Both the position numbers and the translations under genes were made by a program. A model generated the notes under the pieces. That model did no database searches, was not told the origin of the DNA, and worked only from the letters and a program-made list of their open reading frames with translations. A DNA stretch of 64,000 nt, from the NCBI GenBank assembly GCA_900470095.1, contig UBZM01000056.1, positions 992 through 64,991 on the forward strand. The letters are read 5' to 3'. Origin of the DNA: Hyphomicrobiales bacterium (GTDB lineage: Bacteria > Pseudomonadota > Alphaproteobacteria > Rhizobiales > Beijerinckiaceae). Shown piece after piece: positions 31,488 to 40,541 of the stretch (positions are counted from its first letter, which is position 1; each line of letters starts with the position of its first letter).

Positions 31488-33221
31488 ATGCATCACGGCC
31501 CGCTGATCGCCATCCTTGTCGCGGGCCTCGGCCTTGCTTTCGTCTTCGGGGCGCTCGCCCAGAAATTCCGCTTCCCCCCTCTTGTCGGCTATCTGCTCGC
31601 AGGCGTCGCGGTCGGGCCGTTCACCCCGGGTTTCGTCGCGGATCAGGGGCTTGCCAATCAGCTGGCCGAAATCGGCGTCATCCTGCTGATGTTCGGCGTT
31701 GGCCTGCATTTTTCGCTGAAGGATCTGCTTTCGGTCAAAGCGGTGGCGGTTCCCGGCGCCATCGTACAGATCGGCGTCGCGACCTTGCTGGGCCTTGGCC
31801 TCGGTCTGCTGCTGGGCTGGACATGGGTCGCGGGTGTGGTTTTCGGCCTCGCTCTTTCGGTGGCGAGTACGGTCGTGCTGCTGCGGGCGCTCCAGGAGCG
31901 GCGCCTCGTCCAGACCGAGAAGGGCAAGATCGCGGTCGGCTGGCTGATCGTCGAAGATCTCGCCATGGTCCTTGCGCTGGTCCTGATTCCGGCGGTCGCC
32001 GACGCGCTGAACGGCGCGCGTCCCGGAGCTCCGAGCCCGCTTGCGGCCCAATTCGATCTGGGGCTGTGGGGTGTGCTCGGGCTGACCCTCGCCAAGGTCA
32101 TCGCCTTCGTCGCCTTCATGCTCATTGTCGGTCGCCGCGTCATTCCCTGGTGCCTGCACTGGGTCGCCCATACCGGCTCGCGGGAGCTGTTCCGGCTGGC
32201 GGTGCTGGCTGTCGCTCTCGGTGTCGCCTTCTTGGCAGCCAGCCTGTTCGGTGTCTCGTTCGCGCTTGGTGCCTTCTTTGCGGGCATGATCTTGAGCGAG
32301 TCACCGCTCAGCCAGCGCGCCGCCGAGGAATCCCTGCCGCTGCGCGATGCCTTCGCGGTGCTGTTCTTCGTCTCGGTCGGGATGTTGTTCGATCCGGGGA
32401 TTCTGCTGCGCGCGCCGGGGCCACTGCTCGCGACGCTTGCGATCATCCTGATCGGCAAATCAGTCGCGGCCTGGCTAATCGTGCGAGCCTTCGGCCGTTC
32501 GAATGCCGTGGCGCTGACGATCTCAGCCAGTCTGGCGCAGATCGGCGAATTCTCCTTCATCCTGGCCGGGCTTGGCGTTTCGCTCGCGATCCTGCCCGAG
32601 CAGGGGCGCGATCTGATCCTGGCAGGTGCGATCCTGTCGATCCTGCTCAACCCCGTCCTGTTCGCGATCGTCGAGAAGATCAGCACGGAGGCGCAGCCGG
32701 CAAAGCCGAAGCAGAGCGCGGCGATTCCCGCCCCGACGCCTGAGCCGGAGCGGGATATCGTGCCGACCTCGCTCTCCGCGCATATGATCGTTGTCGGTTA
32801 CGGGCGTGTCGGCTCGTTGCTCGGTGCCGGGCTGCTCGCGCATGGCGAGAAGCTGCTGGTGATCGAGGACCAGTCCGATGCGATCGAGGCCGCCAGGCGT
32901 GATGGGGCCGAGATCATCGTCGGGAATGCCGCCGATCCCGAAGTCCTTTCGGCTGCGGGTGTGGCGCGGGCGAAACGGCTCTTCGTGGCGATTCCGCAGA
33001 GCTTCGAGGCGGGCCAGGTTTGCGAGCAGGCCCGGCGCGACAACCCGACGCTGCCGATCGTCGCCCGCGCGCATTCGGATGCGGAGGTCGAGCACCTGAC
33101 CAAATGCGGGGCGACGTTGACGATCATGGGCGAGGCCGAGATCGCGCGTGCCATGCTGGCGCTGTGCGCGAGACCGGATTCGACACCAACCGAGCCGCCG
33201 CCGTCGGCAGAAGCAGCCTGA
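31488..33221 (+). CDS. ybaL: CPA2-family cation:proton antiporter with TrkA-N domain (YbaL type)
   Basis: Inner-membrane antiporter of 577 aa. About 12 membrane helices span residues 5-395, starting FRFPPLVGYLLAGVAVGPFTPGF and including LLMFGVGLHFSLKDLL. A Pro/Glu linker precedes a cytosolic RCK/TrkA-N domain at about 425-560 (HMIVVGYGRVGSLLGAGLL, then NAADPEVLSAAGVARAKRL). The domain order matches YbaL/RosB rather than KefB/C. It probably exports potassium in exchange for protons under nucleotide control. Confidence 0.9.
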   Translation: MHHGPLIAILVAGLGLAFVFGALAQKFRFPPLVGYLLAGVAVGPFTPGFVADQGLANQLAEIGVILLMFGVGLHFSLKDLLSVKAVAVPGAIVQIGVATLLGLGLGLLLGWTWVAGVVFGLALSVASTVVLLRALQERRLVQTEKGKIAVGWLIVEDLAMVLALVLIPAVADALNGARPGAPSPLAAQFDLGLWGVLGLTLAKVIAFVAFMLIVGRRVIPWCLHWVAHTGSRELFRLAVLAVALGVAFLAASLFGVSFALGAFFAGMILSESPLSQRAAEESLPLRDAFAVLFFVSVGMLFDPGILLRAPGPLLATLAIILIGKSVAAWLIVRAFGRSNAVALTISASLAQIGEFSFILAGLGVSLAILPEQGRDLILAGAILSILLNPVLFAIVEKISTEAQPAKPKQSAAIPAPTPEPERDIVPTSLSAHMIVVGYGRVGSLLGAGLLAHGEKLLVIEDQSDAIEAARRDGAEIIVGNAADPEVLSAAGVARAKRLFVAIPQSFEAGQVCEQARRDNPTLPIVARAHSDAEVEHLTKCGATLTIMGEAEIARAMLALCARPDSTPTEPPPSAEAA

Positions 33222-33483
33222 GGTTTCCGTCGGACCTTACGATATCTGCGATTGCCGCAACCTGCGCTTTTGCGCAATCTTGGGTTGAGTCCCGGCGGCC
33301 CAATGGCCTCACGCCCGTCTTCCGTGCGGGCGGGGCTCGGGGTCCGATTTCGGCGCAACGGGAAGCCGGTCCGTGCGATCAGGACAAGATCTGGTCGGAC
33401 CGCCAGAGATGGAGCCTTGCGGTTGAAATCAGCGGGCAGCTTCCCCACCTGCCTTGCCCGATGTTCTGCCAACCCAAGAGCCG

Positions 33484-34413
33484 ATGAGCCAATTGCTTCA
33501 GAAGCGCGCGCTGCTGCTGCGCAATCCCAAGGCGCGGCGTGGCCAGGAGTCGATCACGCCTCTCCTCGAACGGCTGGAAGGCGGCGGGCTCAGTGTCAGC
33601 GTTGAGACCTTCGAGGCATTGCCCGAGATTGCCCGCGACATCGTACGCCTGCGCCATAGGGCGGACCTTGTCATCGTTTGCGGCGGCGATGGCTCGGTGT
33701 CCTCGGCGGCGCTTGCGGCGATGGAAAGCGGCTTACCGTTGGGAATCATTCCGATGGGCACGGCCAATGACCTCGCCCGAACGCTCGACATACCGATGGA
33801 CCTTATGGGAGCCGCCGACGTGATCGCGCGTGGCGAAACGCGCCCGGTCGACGTCGGCACGGTCAATGGGCATGCCTTCTTCAATGTCGCGAGCATCGGC
33901 TTGAGCAGCGAGCTCGCGCAAAGTCTCGACCCGGTGCTGAAGAGGCGTTTCGGAAGGCTGGGCTATGCGCTGGCCGCTATGAAGGTCATGACCCGGGCGT
34001 CGCGGTTCAGCGCGACCATCACCGAGAAGGGGCGGGCGATCGATGTCGAGACCTATCAGATCGCGGTCGGCAACGGGCGGCACTATGGCGGTGGCAATGT
34101 GGTGCAGGAGAACGCCGAGATCGATGACGGGCATCTCGACCTCTACAGCCTCGAGATGAAGAACCTCGGGAAGCTGGCATTGATGCTGCGTTCGTTCCGC
34201 TCGGGAACTCATGGTGCATGGCGCGAGGTTCGCACAGCGAAATGCGTCGAGTTCGACATCGAGACGAGGAAGCCCATGCCGATCAATACCGACGGCGAGA
34301 TCGTCACTGCAACGCCGGCCCATTTCAAGGTTCACCCCAAGGCCATCTCGATCTTTGCGCCGGCCCCCGTCACGCATTTGGGAATGGCCCGCCCTTCCTT
34401 GTATCACCGTTGA
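33484..34413 (+). CDS. Diacylglycerol kinase / YegS-type lipid kinase
   Basis: A 309-aa lipid kinase of the DAGK catalytic family. The nucleotide motif VIVCGGDGSVSS is near residues 64-75 and PMGTANDLART near 92-102. The second domain carries VDVGTVNGHAFFNVASIGL and the C-terminal DGEIV motif near 276. YegS-like enzymes phosphorylate lipids such as phosphatidylglycerol or sphingoid bases. The ATG at 33484 gives the standard N-terminus; 33454 is in frame but unsupported. Confidence 0.9.
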   Translation: MSQLLQKRALLLRNPKARRGQESITPLLERLEGGGLSVSVETFEALPEIARDIVRLRHRADLVIVCGGDGSVSSAALAAMESGLPLGIIPMGTANDLARTLDIPMDLMGAADVIARGETRPVDVGTVNGHAFFNVASIGLSSELAQSLDPVLKRRFGRLGYALAAMKVMTRASRFSATITEKGRAIDVETYQIAVGNGRHYGGGNVVQENAEIDDGHLDLYSLEMKNLGKLALMLRSFRSGTHGAWREVRTAKCVEFDIETRKPMPINTDGEIVTATPAHFKVHPKAISIFAPAPVTHLGMARPSLYHR

Positions 34414-34511
34414 CGAGGCGCCCTGGCGTGGCAGGGCTGGCTGGCAACATGGCCGCGATGCCGGCTGGGCGATAGGGCCGAGCTTCGCGACCTGCTTCTC
34501 GCTCGCCGCCG

Positions 34512-34940
34512 TCAGGCCGACACGGTGTCTGCCGCGGGCATCGCGGCCTTCATATCCATCCATGCCAGCTCGAAGACATGGCCGTCTGGATCCTCGAAGG
34601 CGCGGTTGTACAAAAAGCCCAGGTCGATCGGGGCGCGAATAGTGTCCTTCCCACCGGCGCTTCCGGCGGTCGCGGCTACGCGATCAACCTCCTCGCGACT
34701 GTCGCAGGACAGGCAGAGCATCACCTGGCAGGTCGCATGCGCATCGGGAATCGGCTTCGATATGAAGGTCGCGAAATAGCCGTGCGTCAGAAGCTGAAAG
34801 GTGATCAGGTCCGACCAGACCATCGACGACGCGCTCTCATTGCTGAACTGATCGTTCTTCCGGCAGCCGATCGCTTCGTAGAAGCGGGTCGACGCGGCAA
34901 GATCTGACACCGGCAGGTTCACGAAGATCATCTTGGTCAT
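34512..34940 (-). CDS. VOC-family (glyoxalase/bleomycin resistance-like) protein
   Basis: A 142-aa single VOC unit: MIFVNLPVSDLAASTRFYEAIGC at the start and NRAFEDPDGHVFELAWMDM near the end, with the Glu of the last motif as the likely metal ligand. AAGGAGA precedes the ATG. It is the third gene of the ECF sigma operon. VOC proteins with the VFELAWMD ending are common partners of ECF-DGPF modules. Substrate unknown. Confidence 0.88.
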   Translation of the reverse strand: MTKMIFVNLPVSDLAASTRFYEAIGCRKNDQFSNESASSMVWSDLITFQLLTHGYFATFISKPIPDAHATCQVMLCLSCDSREEVDRVAATAGSAGGKDTIRAPIDLGFLYNRAFEDPDGHVFELAWMDMKAAMPAADTVSA

Positions 34941-34993
34941 TCCTGGTCTCCTTGGCCGAGGCCTGCTTGCCTCCATCTCAAGGACGATCCCAC

Positions 34994-36274
34994 TCACCGC
35001 GGGCCGACATCTCCCGCAGAATTTTTTTGCGCGGCGACCTCTCTCTCCAGCCGATCGAGATTCTGCCGGATATGTGCGGCCTCCGCAGGTGTGTTGGCGA
35101 GTGCGATGGCGCGGCCGAAGGCGTCGCGCGCCTCGCCGAACCGGCCGACCTGCTCGAGCAAGGCACCTCGCACGCCGTGAAAATAGAAGTAGCTTGCCAG
35201 TGGTTCGGTGAGGGGGGCGATCAGGACGAGCGCGGCTTCCGGTCCATGCAGCTTCGCGACTGCGACGGCGCGGTTGAGCGTCACCACAGGGGAGGGAGTG
35301 CGGCGTTCCAGTGCCGAATAGAGCTGCTCGATCTGGGCCCAGTCGGTGTCCTCCGGCCGTTGCGCACGCGCGTGAAGCGCCGCGATCGCGGCCTGGATCT
35401 GGTACGGGCCGGGCCTTCTGTGGCGGATCGCCTTGTCGATCATCGCAAGCGCCTCGGCGATCAACGCGCCATTCCAGTGCAGGCGGTCCTGTTCCTCGAG
35501 CAGGATTGGCATGCCCAACGCGTCGAACCGCGCCAGCAGGCGCGAATGCTGGAGCAGCATCAGTGCCAGCAGACCCATCATTTCCGGGTCTGTGGGGAAC
35601 ATCCGTAGCATCAACCGTGCCAGGCGGATCGCCTCGCCGCACAGGCTCGACCGCTCGCTGCGGGGATCGGGATCGGTATAGCCTTCGTTGAAGAGGAGGT
35701 AGATCATCGCCGCGACCGCCGCCAAGCGCGCGGCGCGTTCTGGAGGCCCGGGCGTCTCAAAGGAGACGCCCGCCCTGGCGATTCGCGCCTTCGCCCGTCC
35801 GATACGCTGCTCCATTGCCGTCTCGCTCACGAGAAAGGCGCGCGCGATCTGCTTCACCGACAGGCCGGAGACGATCCGCAGCGCCATGGCGATCTGCTGG
35901 GCCACCGGTAGGTCGGGATGGCAGCACACGAAGAGGAGTCGCAACATGTCGTCGCGATAGTCCGCCTGGTCGAGGCGGTCGACCAGGCCCGGCTCGGCAT
36001 CCTCGCGGTCGGAAATCGTATCCTCTGGCGGTAATTCGGTCAGCTTGCTCCGGCGGCGAACAGCATCGATCGCAGCGTTGCGGCCGACCATGATCAGCCA
36101 GGCCGTGGCGTCGCGCGGCGGCCCGTTCTTCGGCCAGTTCCTCAAGGCGCGAAGACAAGCCTCCTGAAACGCCTCCTCGGCCAGGTCGAGATCGCGAAAG
36201 TGCCGAAGCAATGCGGCAACCGCCTGGGGGCGGGCGGCCGCGAGCGTCGCGTCCATCGGACCCAGGTCGGGCAT
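34994..36274 (-). CDS. ECF RNA polymerase sigma factor, ECF42 type, with C-terminal TPR-like domain
   Basis: A 426-aa sigma factor. Region 2 spans about 12-78 (DLDLAEEAFQEACLRALRNWP, TAWLIMVGRNAAIDAVRRR). Region 4 spans about 118-170 (LPVAQQIAMALRIVSGLSVKQIARAFLVSETAMEQRIGRAKARI). A long helical extension at 180-420 contains RAARLAAVAAMIYLLFNEGY, LMLLQHSRLLARF and TPAEAAHIRQNLDRLE. ECF42 proteins have this extension instead of an anti-sigma partner and are paired with DGPF/YCII proteins, as here. The operon has a fitting promoter at 36669-36695. Confidence 0.93.
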   Translation of the reverse strand: MPDLGPMDATLAAARPQAVAALLRHFRDLDLAEEAFQEACLRALRNWPKNGPPRDATAWLIMVGRNAAIDAVRRRSKLTELPPEDTISDREDAEPGLVDRLDQADYRDDMLRLLFVCCHPDLPVAQQIAMALRIVSGLSVKQIARAFLVSETAMEQRIGRAKARIARAGVSFETPGPPERAARLAAVAAMIYLLFNEGYTDPDPRSERSSLCGEAIRLARLMLRMFPTDPEMMGLLALMLLQHSRLLARFDALGMPILLEEQDRLHWNGALIAEALAMIDKAIRHRRPGPYQIQAAIAALHARAQRPEDTDWAQIEQLYSALERRTPSPVVTLNRAVAVAKLHGPEAALVLIAPLTEPLASYFYFHGVRGALLEQVGRFGEARDAFGRAIALANTPAEAAHIRQNLDRLEREVAAQKNSAGDVGPR

Positions 36275-36275
36275 T

Positions 36276-36644
36276 CTAGCTGGCCCCGGCCAAGCCTGCG
36301 TCGGGAACGAGGGCCATCACCGGTCGGACCTCGTAGTTGGCGGTGGGGTTCGCACGACCGAGATCGCGAGCCACGGCGAGCGCCTCCTCAAGATCGGCAA
36401 CCTCGATCACATAGATGCCGAGCAGCTGTTCCTTAGTCTCGGCAAAGGGACCGTCGGTGACGAGTGTCCCGCTCTTGCGAACGCTCGTCGCGGTATTGGT
36501 GGGCATCAGCCGAACCACCGGCCTGAACGTCCCTCCCCATTTGTCGTGTACGGCAATCAGCTGATCGACGACGGCGGCTTCCTCCTCGCGCGACCAAGCG
36601 GCCGTGATATCCTCGTCGTGGTAGCACAGCACGGTGTAGAGCAT
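36276..36644 (-). CDS. YCII-related DGPF-domain protein
   Basis: A 122-aa protein with the signature TDGPFAETKEQLLGIYVIEV (DGPF at 64-67) and the YCII fold opening MLYTVLCYHDE. It is the first gene of the ECF42 operon and ends one base before the sigma gene. DGPF proteins accompany ECF42 sigma factors and are candidate sensors or targets; their activity is unknown. AGGGAGG lies before the ATG. Confidence 0.93.
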   Translation of the reverse strand: MLYTVLCYHDEDITAAWSREEEAAVVDQLIAVHDKWGGTFRPVVRLMPTNTATSVRKSGTLVTDGPFAETKEQLLGIYVIEVADLEEALAVARDLGRANPTANYEVRPVMALVPDAGLAGAS

Positions 36645-36668
36645 CTGCAGACCTCCCTTCGGTTCAAG

Positions 36669-36695
36669 GACGAAGCTCGAGCCCCTGTACCGACA
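36669..36695 (-). promoter_or_regulatory. ECF-type promoter of the DGPF-sigma-VOC operon
   Basis: On the minus strand, TGTCGG (36690-36695) and CGTC (36669-36672) are separated by 17 bases and lie 25 bases before the DGPF start. The layout agrees with the TGTCGA-like -35 and CGA/TC-like -10 reported for ECF42 targets (from memory), implying autoregulation. Confidence 0.6.
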
Positions 36696-36799
36696 TTCGC
36701 CGCCGGAATTTTGCCGGGTGGCCTGCCACCTGAAAAGGTCGCGCCTGCGACGATCCCGCAATGTCCCGAAAGGTGCTGGCGAGACCCTGTCGAGTCCGT

Positions 36800-37684
36800 T
36801 CAGACGGAGAGCTTGCCCAGAGCGCGGATCGTCTCCACGAGTCCCCTGTGCAGTTTCTTGTCGCGGCGGACGACGATCGCGAGGGTACGCTTGAGGCTCG
36901 GGGTCAGGCTCCGGACCGCAACGCCGGATGGTGCCCGGTGGCCCGCGACTGCCATGCCTGGCAGAACGGCACAACCCAGCCCCGCTCCGACGAGTTCCTT
37001 GATGGCTTCCACGCTCCCCAGGGACATGATCGGCCTGAGCGTCACCCCCGACTGAGAGAGCCACGCGTCGGCAATACTGCGCGTCCTCCCGCCGGGCTCG
37101 AAGAGAATCACGGGACGCCCGGCGAGCCAGGCCGGATCGACCTCTGTGGGGAGCGGTAGGTCCTGCGGAGCGATGAGCACGAACTCATCATCCAGTACCG
37201 GGGTCACGTCCAGCATGCGGCCCGCCGCCGGCAACGTCACCAATGCGACATCGATCGCGTTCTCCTCGATGGCCTTGAGGAAATCGGTCGTGTTGCCGGT
37301 GGTGACCGTGATCTCGAGTGTCGGGAATTTTCGACGGAGTTCCTTCAGCATCGGGGGCAGCAGATAGATACAGGCCGTCGCGCCTGTCCCGAGCCTGACA
37401 CGTCCCATCGCGCCCTTGCCATGCCGTGCCATGGCTTCCGTCGCGCTACCGACCAGGCGGCCGATCTGGTGCGCATAGCCCAGGAGTTCATCGCCCGCCG
37501 GGGTTGTCTGGCATTTGCGGCCGATCCGTTCGATCAGCGTCACTCCCAGACGTCGCTCCAGCTGGCGCAGCTGCAAGCTGACCGCCGGCTGCGAGAGCCC
37601 TCGGCGGTCGGCCGCAGCGGTGAAGCTGCCCAGCTCCACGACGTCGACGAAGGCCTGTAGCTGATCGAGGCTGAGATTGGACAC
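36800..37684 (-). CDS. LysR family transcriptional regulator
   Basis: A 294-aa regulator with helix-turn-helix at 4-63 (LDQLQAFVDVVELGSFTAAADRRGLSQPAVSLQLRQLERRLG). A CbbR/CysB-type substrate domain spans about 92-290. It is divergent from the acetyltransferase-MFS pair, and the 98-base gap between them holds ATA-N12-TAT near 37691, a possible LysR box. It probably controls those two genes. Confidence 0.9.
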   Translation of the reverse strand: MSNLSLDQLQAFVDVVELGSFTAAADRRGLSQPAVSLQLRQLERRLGVTLIERIGRKCQTTPAGDELLGYAHQIGRLVGSATEAMARHGKGAMGRVRLGTGATACIYLLPPMLKELRRKFPTLEITVTTGNTTDFLKAIEENAIDVALVTLPAAGRMLDVTPVLDDEFVLIAPQDLPLPTEVDPAWLAGRPVILFEPGGRTRSIADAWLSQSGVTLRPIMSLGSVEAIKELVGAGLGCAVLPGMAVAGHRAPSGVAVRSLTPSLKRTLAIVVRRDKKLHRGLVETIRALGKLSV

Positions 37685-37782
37685 CCAAAGAATATCTCAT
37701 GCTCCGTATAACCAGGCAAATCTTCCTTAATGATGGGGCGAGGCGTAGCCAGTGGCCAGGATCAACTTTCGAAGAGCGAAGC

Positions 37783-38382
37783 ATGTCCAGCCTGGCGGAA
37801 CGCCCTATGCAGCCATCGGCCATCTCATCATCCAGGATCGCAATCCGCACGGCGCAAGAGCGCGACCTCGAGACCATCCGAGAGATCTATGCGCATCATG
37901 TTCTGCATGGGCTCGCCAGCTTCGAGACCGTTCCGCCTTCGCTTGACGAGCTGGCGGCCAGGCGCGCCGCTGTCCTGGACCTCGGCCTTCCCTTCCTGGT
38001 GGCGGAAATCGACGCGGATGTCGTCGGATATTGCTATGCGATGTGCTACCGGCCGCGACCCGCCTATCGATACACGGTTGAGGATTCCGTCTATGTGGCG
38101 CCGGGAATGGCAGGGCGCGGCATTGGGAGCGGGCTGCTGGCCGCCCTCATCGACAATTGCGAGATGGGCCCCTGGCGCCAAATGGTGGCCGTCGTTGGAA
38201 ATAGCGATAATCGCGGCTCGATCGCCTTGCACGCCCGCCTCGGCTTCGAACCGGTCGGCACCTTTCGGGCGATCGGCTTCAAGCTGGGACGGTGGCTGGA
38301 CACGGTGCTGATGCAAAGGCCGCTGGGCCAGAGCGCAGATACGCCGCCGGATGACGGTTCGTATCCATCGGTCCCGGCATGA
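37783..38382 (+). CDS. GNAT acetyltransferase, phosphinothricin-acetyltransferase type
   Basis: A 199-aa enzyme with the PAT/MnaT pattern: IRTAQERDLETIREIYAHHVLHGLASFE, then YRYTVEDSVYVAPGMAGRGIGSGLLAALI (acetyl-CoA loop GMAGRGIG), then LHARLGFEPVGTFRAIGFKLGRWLDTVLM. Such enzymes acetylate phosphinothricin, methionine sulfoximine or sulfone and similar amino-acid analogues. The start is uncertain among nearby ATGs (37783, 37807). Its stop overlaps the MFS start by four bases. Confidence 0.88.
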   Translation: MSSLAERPMQPSAISSSRIAIRTAQERDLETIREIYAHHVLHGLASFETVPPSLDELAARRAAVLDLGLPFLVAEIDADVVGYCYAMCYRPRPAYRYTVEDSVYVAPGMAGRGIGSGLLAALIDNCEMGPWRQMVAVVGNSDNRGSIALHARLGFEPVGTFRAIGFKLGRWLDTVLMQRPLGQSADTPPDDGSYPSVPA

Positions 38383-39551
38383 TGCGCCCTTGGGCGGTCT
38401 TCAATCTCGGTCTCACGCAGCTCATCTCGTGGGGGGTGACGTATTACCTGATCGGGGCGTTCGGCAACCTGATCGTCGCGGATACGGGGTGGTCGCGGGA
38501 GGCGGTCTACGGCGGGTATTCGCTTGCCCTCCTGGTCATGGGGCTTAGCTCTGCGCCGATCGGCGCACTGATCGATCGAAGGGGAGGGCGCTCCGTCATG
38601 ATCGGGGGAGCGTGGCTCAATGCCCTGGGCTGCCTCCTGCTCGCTCTGGGAGGCAATCTTGCGCTCTACTTCACGGCCTGGATCATGCTCGGTCTGGGCA
38701 TGCGCATGTCGCTCTATGACGCCGCCTTCGCCACGCTGGCGCGGCTGCTGGGCCGTGACGCGCGCCGCCCCATATCCCAGATCACGCTCCTGGGAGGCTT
38801 GGCCTCGACGGTCTTCTGGCCGATCGGCAGTGCTCTCGCGGAAATCCTGGGCTGGCGGGGAGCCGTGTTCGCCTACGCGGCGATAGCTCTGCTGGCGCTT
38901 CCGCTGCTGATCACCTTACCCGTCGCTTCGCGGCCGATCATGCCGTCCCCCCGGCCCCGCACCGGCCGCGTCGAAACCCCGCGTCAGAAGGTTTGGGCGG
39001 CGGGCCTGTTTGCCTTGATCGTGACGCTGGCGAACTTCCTGAACTCCGGGATGTCGGCGCATATGATCGCGATGATGGTTGGCCTGGGGTTGAGCGCGAC
39101 GACTGCAATCATGGCCGCGAGCTTCCGCGGGATCGGCCAGTCGGCGGCGCGGCTCTGCGAGGTCCTGTTCGGCGCACGGGTCGATCCAATCGCTTTGAAC
39201 CTCTTTGCCACCGTCGTCCTGCTCGTCAGTTTCGTCGCTGGATTCCTGGCGGTATCTACGTGGCAGGCTGCGCTTGTCTTCGCCTTCATGTACGGCGCTG
39301 GCAACGGCTTGCTGACGATCACGCGGGGCACCGTGCCGCTCATCCTGTTCGATCCGGCGAGCTATGGACGCTTCGTTGGGACGCTCGTAGCCCCGAGCTT
39401 CCTGCTATCGGCCACGGCACCGATCGCCTACGCGGCCACGATCACGCGCTATGGCGAGGCGGGGGCGCTCCTGCTATCGGCTGCGGTTGCAACGATCGGG
39501 GCCTTTGCGGCGCTCGCCCTGTTTGTGCTCAGCCGGTTGCGGGCCCCTTGA
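38379..39551 (+). CDS. Major facilitator superfamily transporter
   Basis: A 390-aa inner-membrane protein with about 12 helices. Between helices 2 and 3, GALIDRRGGRSVMIGG is the MFS loop motif. ATGA coupling to the acetyltransferase gene suggests that the pair modifies and exports (or imports) one compound. Direction and substrate are not deducible from sequence. Confidence 0.88.
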   Translation: MMRPWAVFNLGLTQLISWGVTYYLIGAFGNLIVADTGWSREAVYGGYSLALLVMGLSSAPIGALIDRRGGRSVMIGGAWLNALGCLLLALGGNLALYFTAWIMLGLGMRMSLYDAAFATLARLLGRDARRPISQITLLGGLASTVFWPIGSALAEILGWRGAVFAYAAIALLALPLLITLPVASRPIMPSPRPRTGRVETPRQKVWAAGLFALIVTLANFLNSGMSAHMIAMMVGLGLSATTAIMAASFRGIGQSAARLCEVLFGARVDPIALNLFATVVLLVSFVAGFLAVSTWQAALVFAFMYGAGNGLLTITRGTVPLILFDPASYGRFVGTLVAPSFLLSATAPIAYAATITRYGEAGALLLSAAVATIGAFAALALFVLSRLRAP

Positions 39552-39719
39552 ACAGCGCGGAGCCAGGCCGCGATACAATGGAAGACCGCGACCTCGCCCG
39601 CGCGAAGGGCTCGGCCCGACTGGCGACGACCCTATCAACCACCATCCGGACAGCCGCTGCCAATGTGATCTGCCGATCGCTCTGCGTGTGCCACGATGCG
39701 GCGGGCGATATGCGTTCGG

Positions 39720-40382
39720 CTAGAGCACGTAATCCTTGTAACGCTCGATGTACTCGCGCGCGCTTCTGTTCAACTCTCTGATGCGCAACTCGGCTTCGTC
39801 CGCGTCGCCGCGGATGATTGCCGCCAGCACGGCCCGATACTGAAGTATGCCCGCCTGGGCGCGGCCGGGAAGGAGTGCCACACGGCGGATCGTGACGCGG
39901 GTGCGATCGTAGATGCGCTCGATCAGATCGGTGAGTACGGGGTTGCGTGCGGCTTCGGTTATGCGGGTTCGAAACGTCTCGATTGCCTCGACATGGCGGT
40001 CGATATCGCCTGCCTTCAGGCTTTCCTCGAAGGACGGGCCGAACAATTCGCTGATGTCGTCCCAATCGCCCTTTTTCGAGTTCAGGGTCGCCAGCCGGAC
40101 GGCGAGGCCGTCGAGCGCTTCCCGTACTTCGTAGAGGCGATAGGTGGTCTCCATATCAACCGCGGCGACGATTGCACCCTTGTTGGGTTCTCGTGTGATC
40201 AGGCTGCGGTCTTCCAGGGTCGCCAGGACCTCGCGCGCCTTAGCTCGGGGCAAATCATAGGCCTGGGCCAGATCCTCTTCCGGAATGCGGCTGCCAGGGC
40301 TGATCGCCCGCGAGGAAATTTTCCTGCGCATGTCGGCGATGGCACCCACGACAGTCGCCGCCTTTCTCTTTTGCCTAGGCAT
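39720..40382 (-). CDS. GntR family regulator with FCD-type domain
   Basis: A 220-aa regulator. The winged helix spans about 8-72 (VVGAIADMRRKISSRAISPGSRIPEEDLAQAYDLPRAKAREVLATLEDRSLITREPNKGAIVA). The helical ligand domain spans 80-215. It lacks the usual metal-binding histidines of the FCD fold, so it may bind ligand without metal. It is divergent from the aminotransferase-led catabolic operon; the palindrome at 40453 lies between. Confidence 0.88.
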   Translation of the reverse strand: MPRQKRKAATVVGAIADMRRKISSRAISPGSRIPEEDLAQAYDLPRAKAREVLATLEDRSLITREPNKGAIVAAVDMETTYRLYEVREALDGLAVRLATLNSKKGDWDDISELFGPSFEESLKAGDIDRHVEAIETFRTRITEAARNPVLTDLIERIYDRTRVTIRRVALLPGRAQAGILQYRAVLAAIIRGDADEAELRIRELNRSAREYIERYKDYVL

Positions 40383-40452
40383 TCTGCAACCTCACGGTGT
40401 CGGTTCCCTTCGATAGAGCGGCTGAACAGATAGATCAATCGTCTCGACAACA

Positions 40453-40464
40453 GATTGTACAATC
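40453..40464. promoter_or_regulatory. GntR-type operator candidate GATTGTACAATC
   Basis: A perfect 12-bp palindrome midway between the divergent GntR gene and the aminotransferase gene. A TTGACA box follows at 40478-40483. ATTGT-ACAAT half-sites are typical for FCD-GntR proteins. Confidence 0.5.
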
Positions 40465-40541
40465 GATTGCAAGATAGTTGACACACAAAAATGTACACGC
40501 TTAACTCCGCTCATGGCGATTGCCGCCGGGGAGGGAGCCGC

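Noticed and set aside
31125..32686. Minus-strand frames opposite the antiporter gene
   Set aside because: Shadow of the YbaL-type gene; no domain or start signal.
33222..33483. Possible third copy of the dispersed repeat between the antiporter and lipid-kinase genes
   Set aside because: Only short matches (e.g. AGATCTGGTCGGACC) to copies A and B; not alignable over its length.
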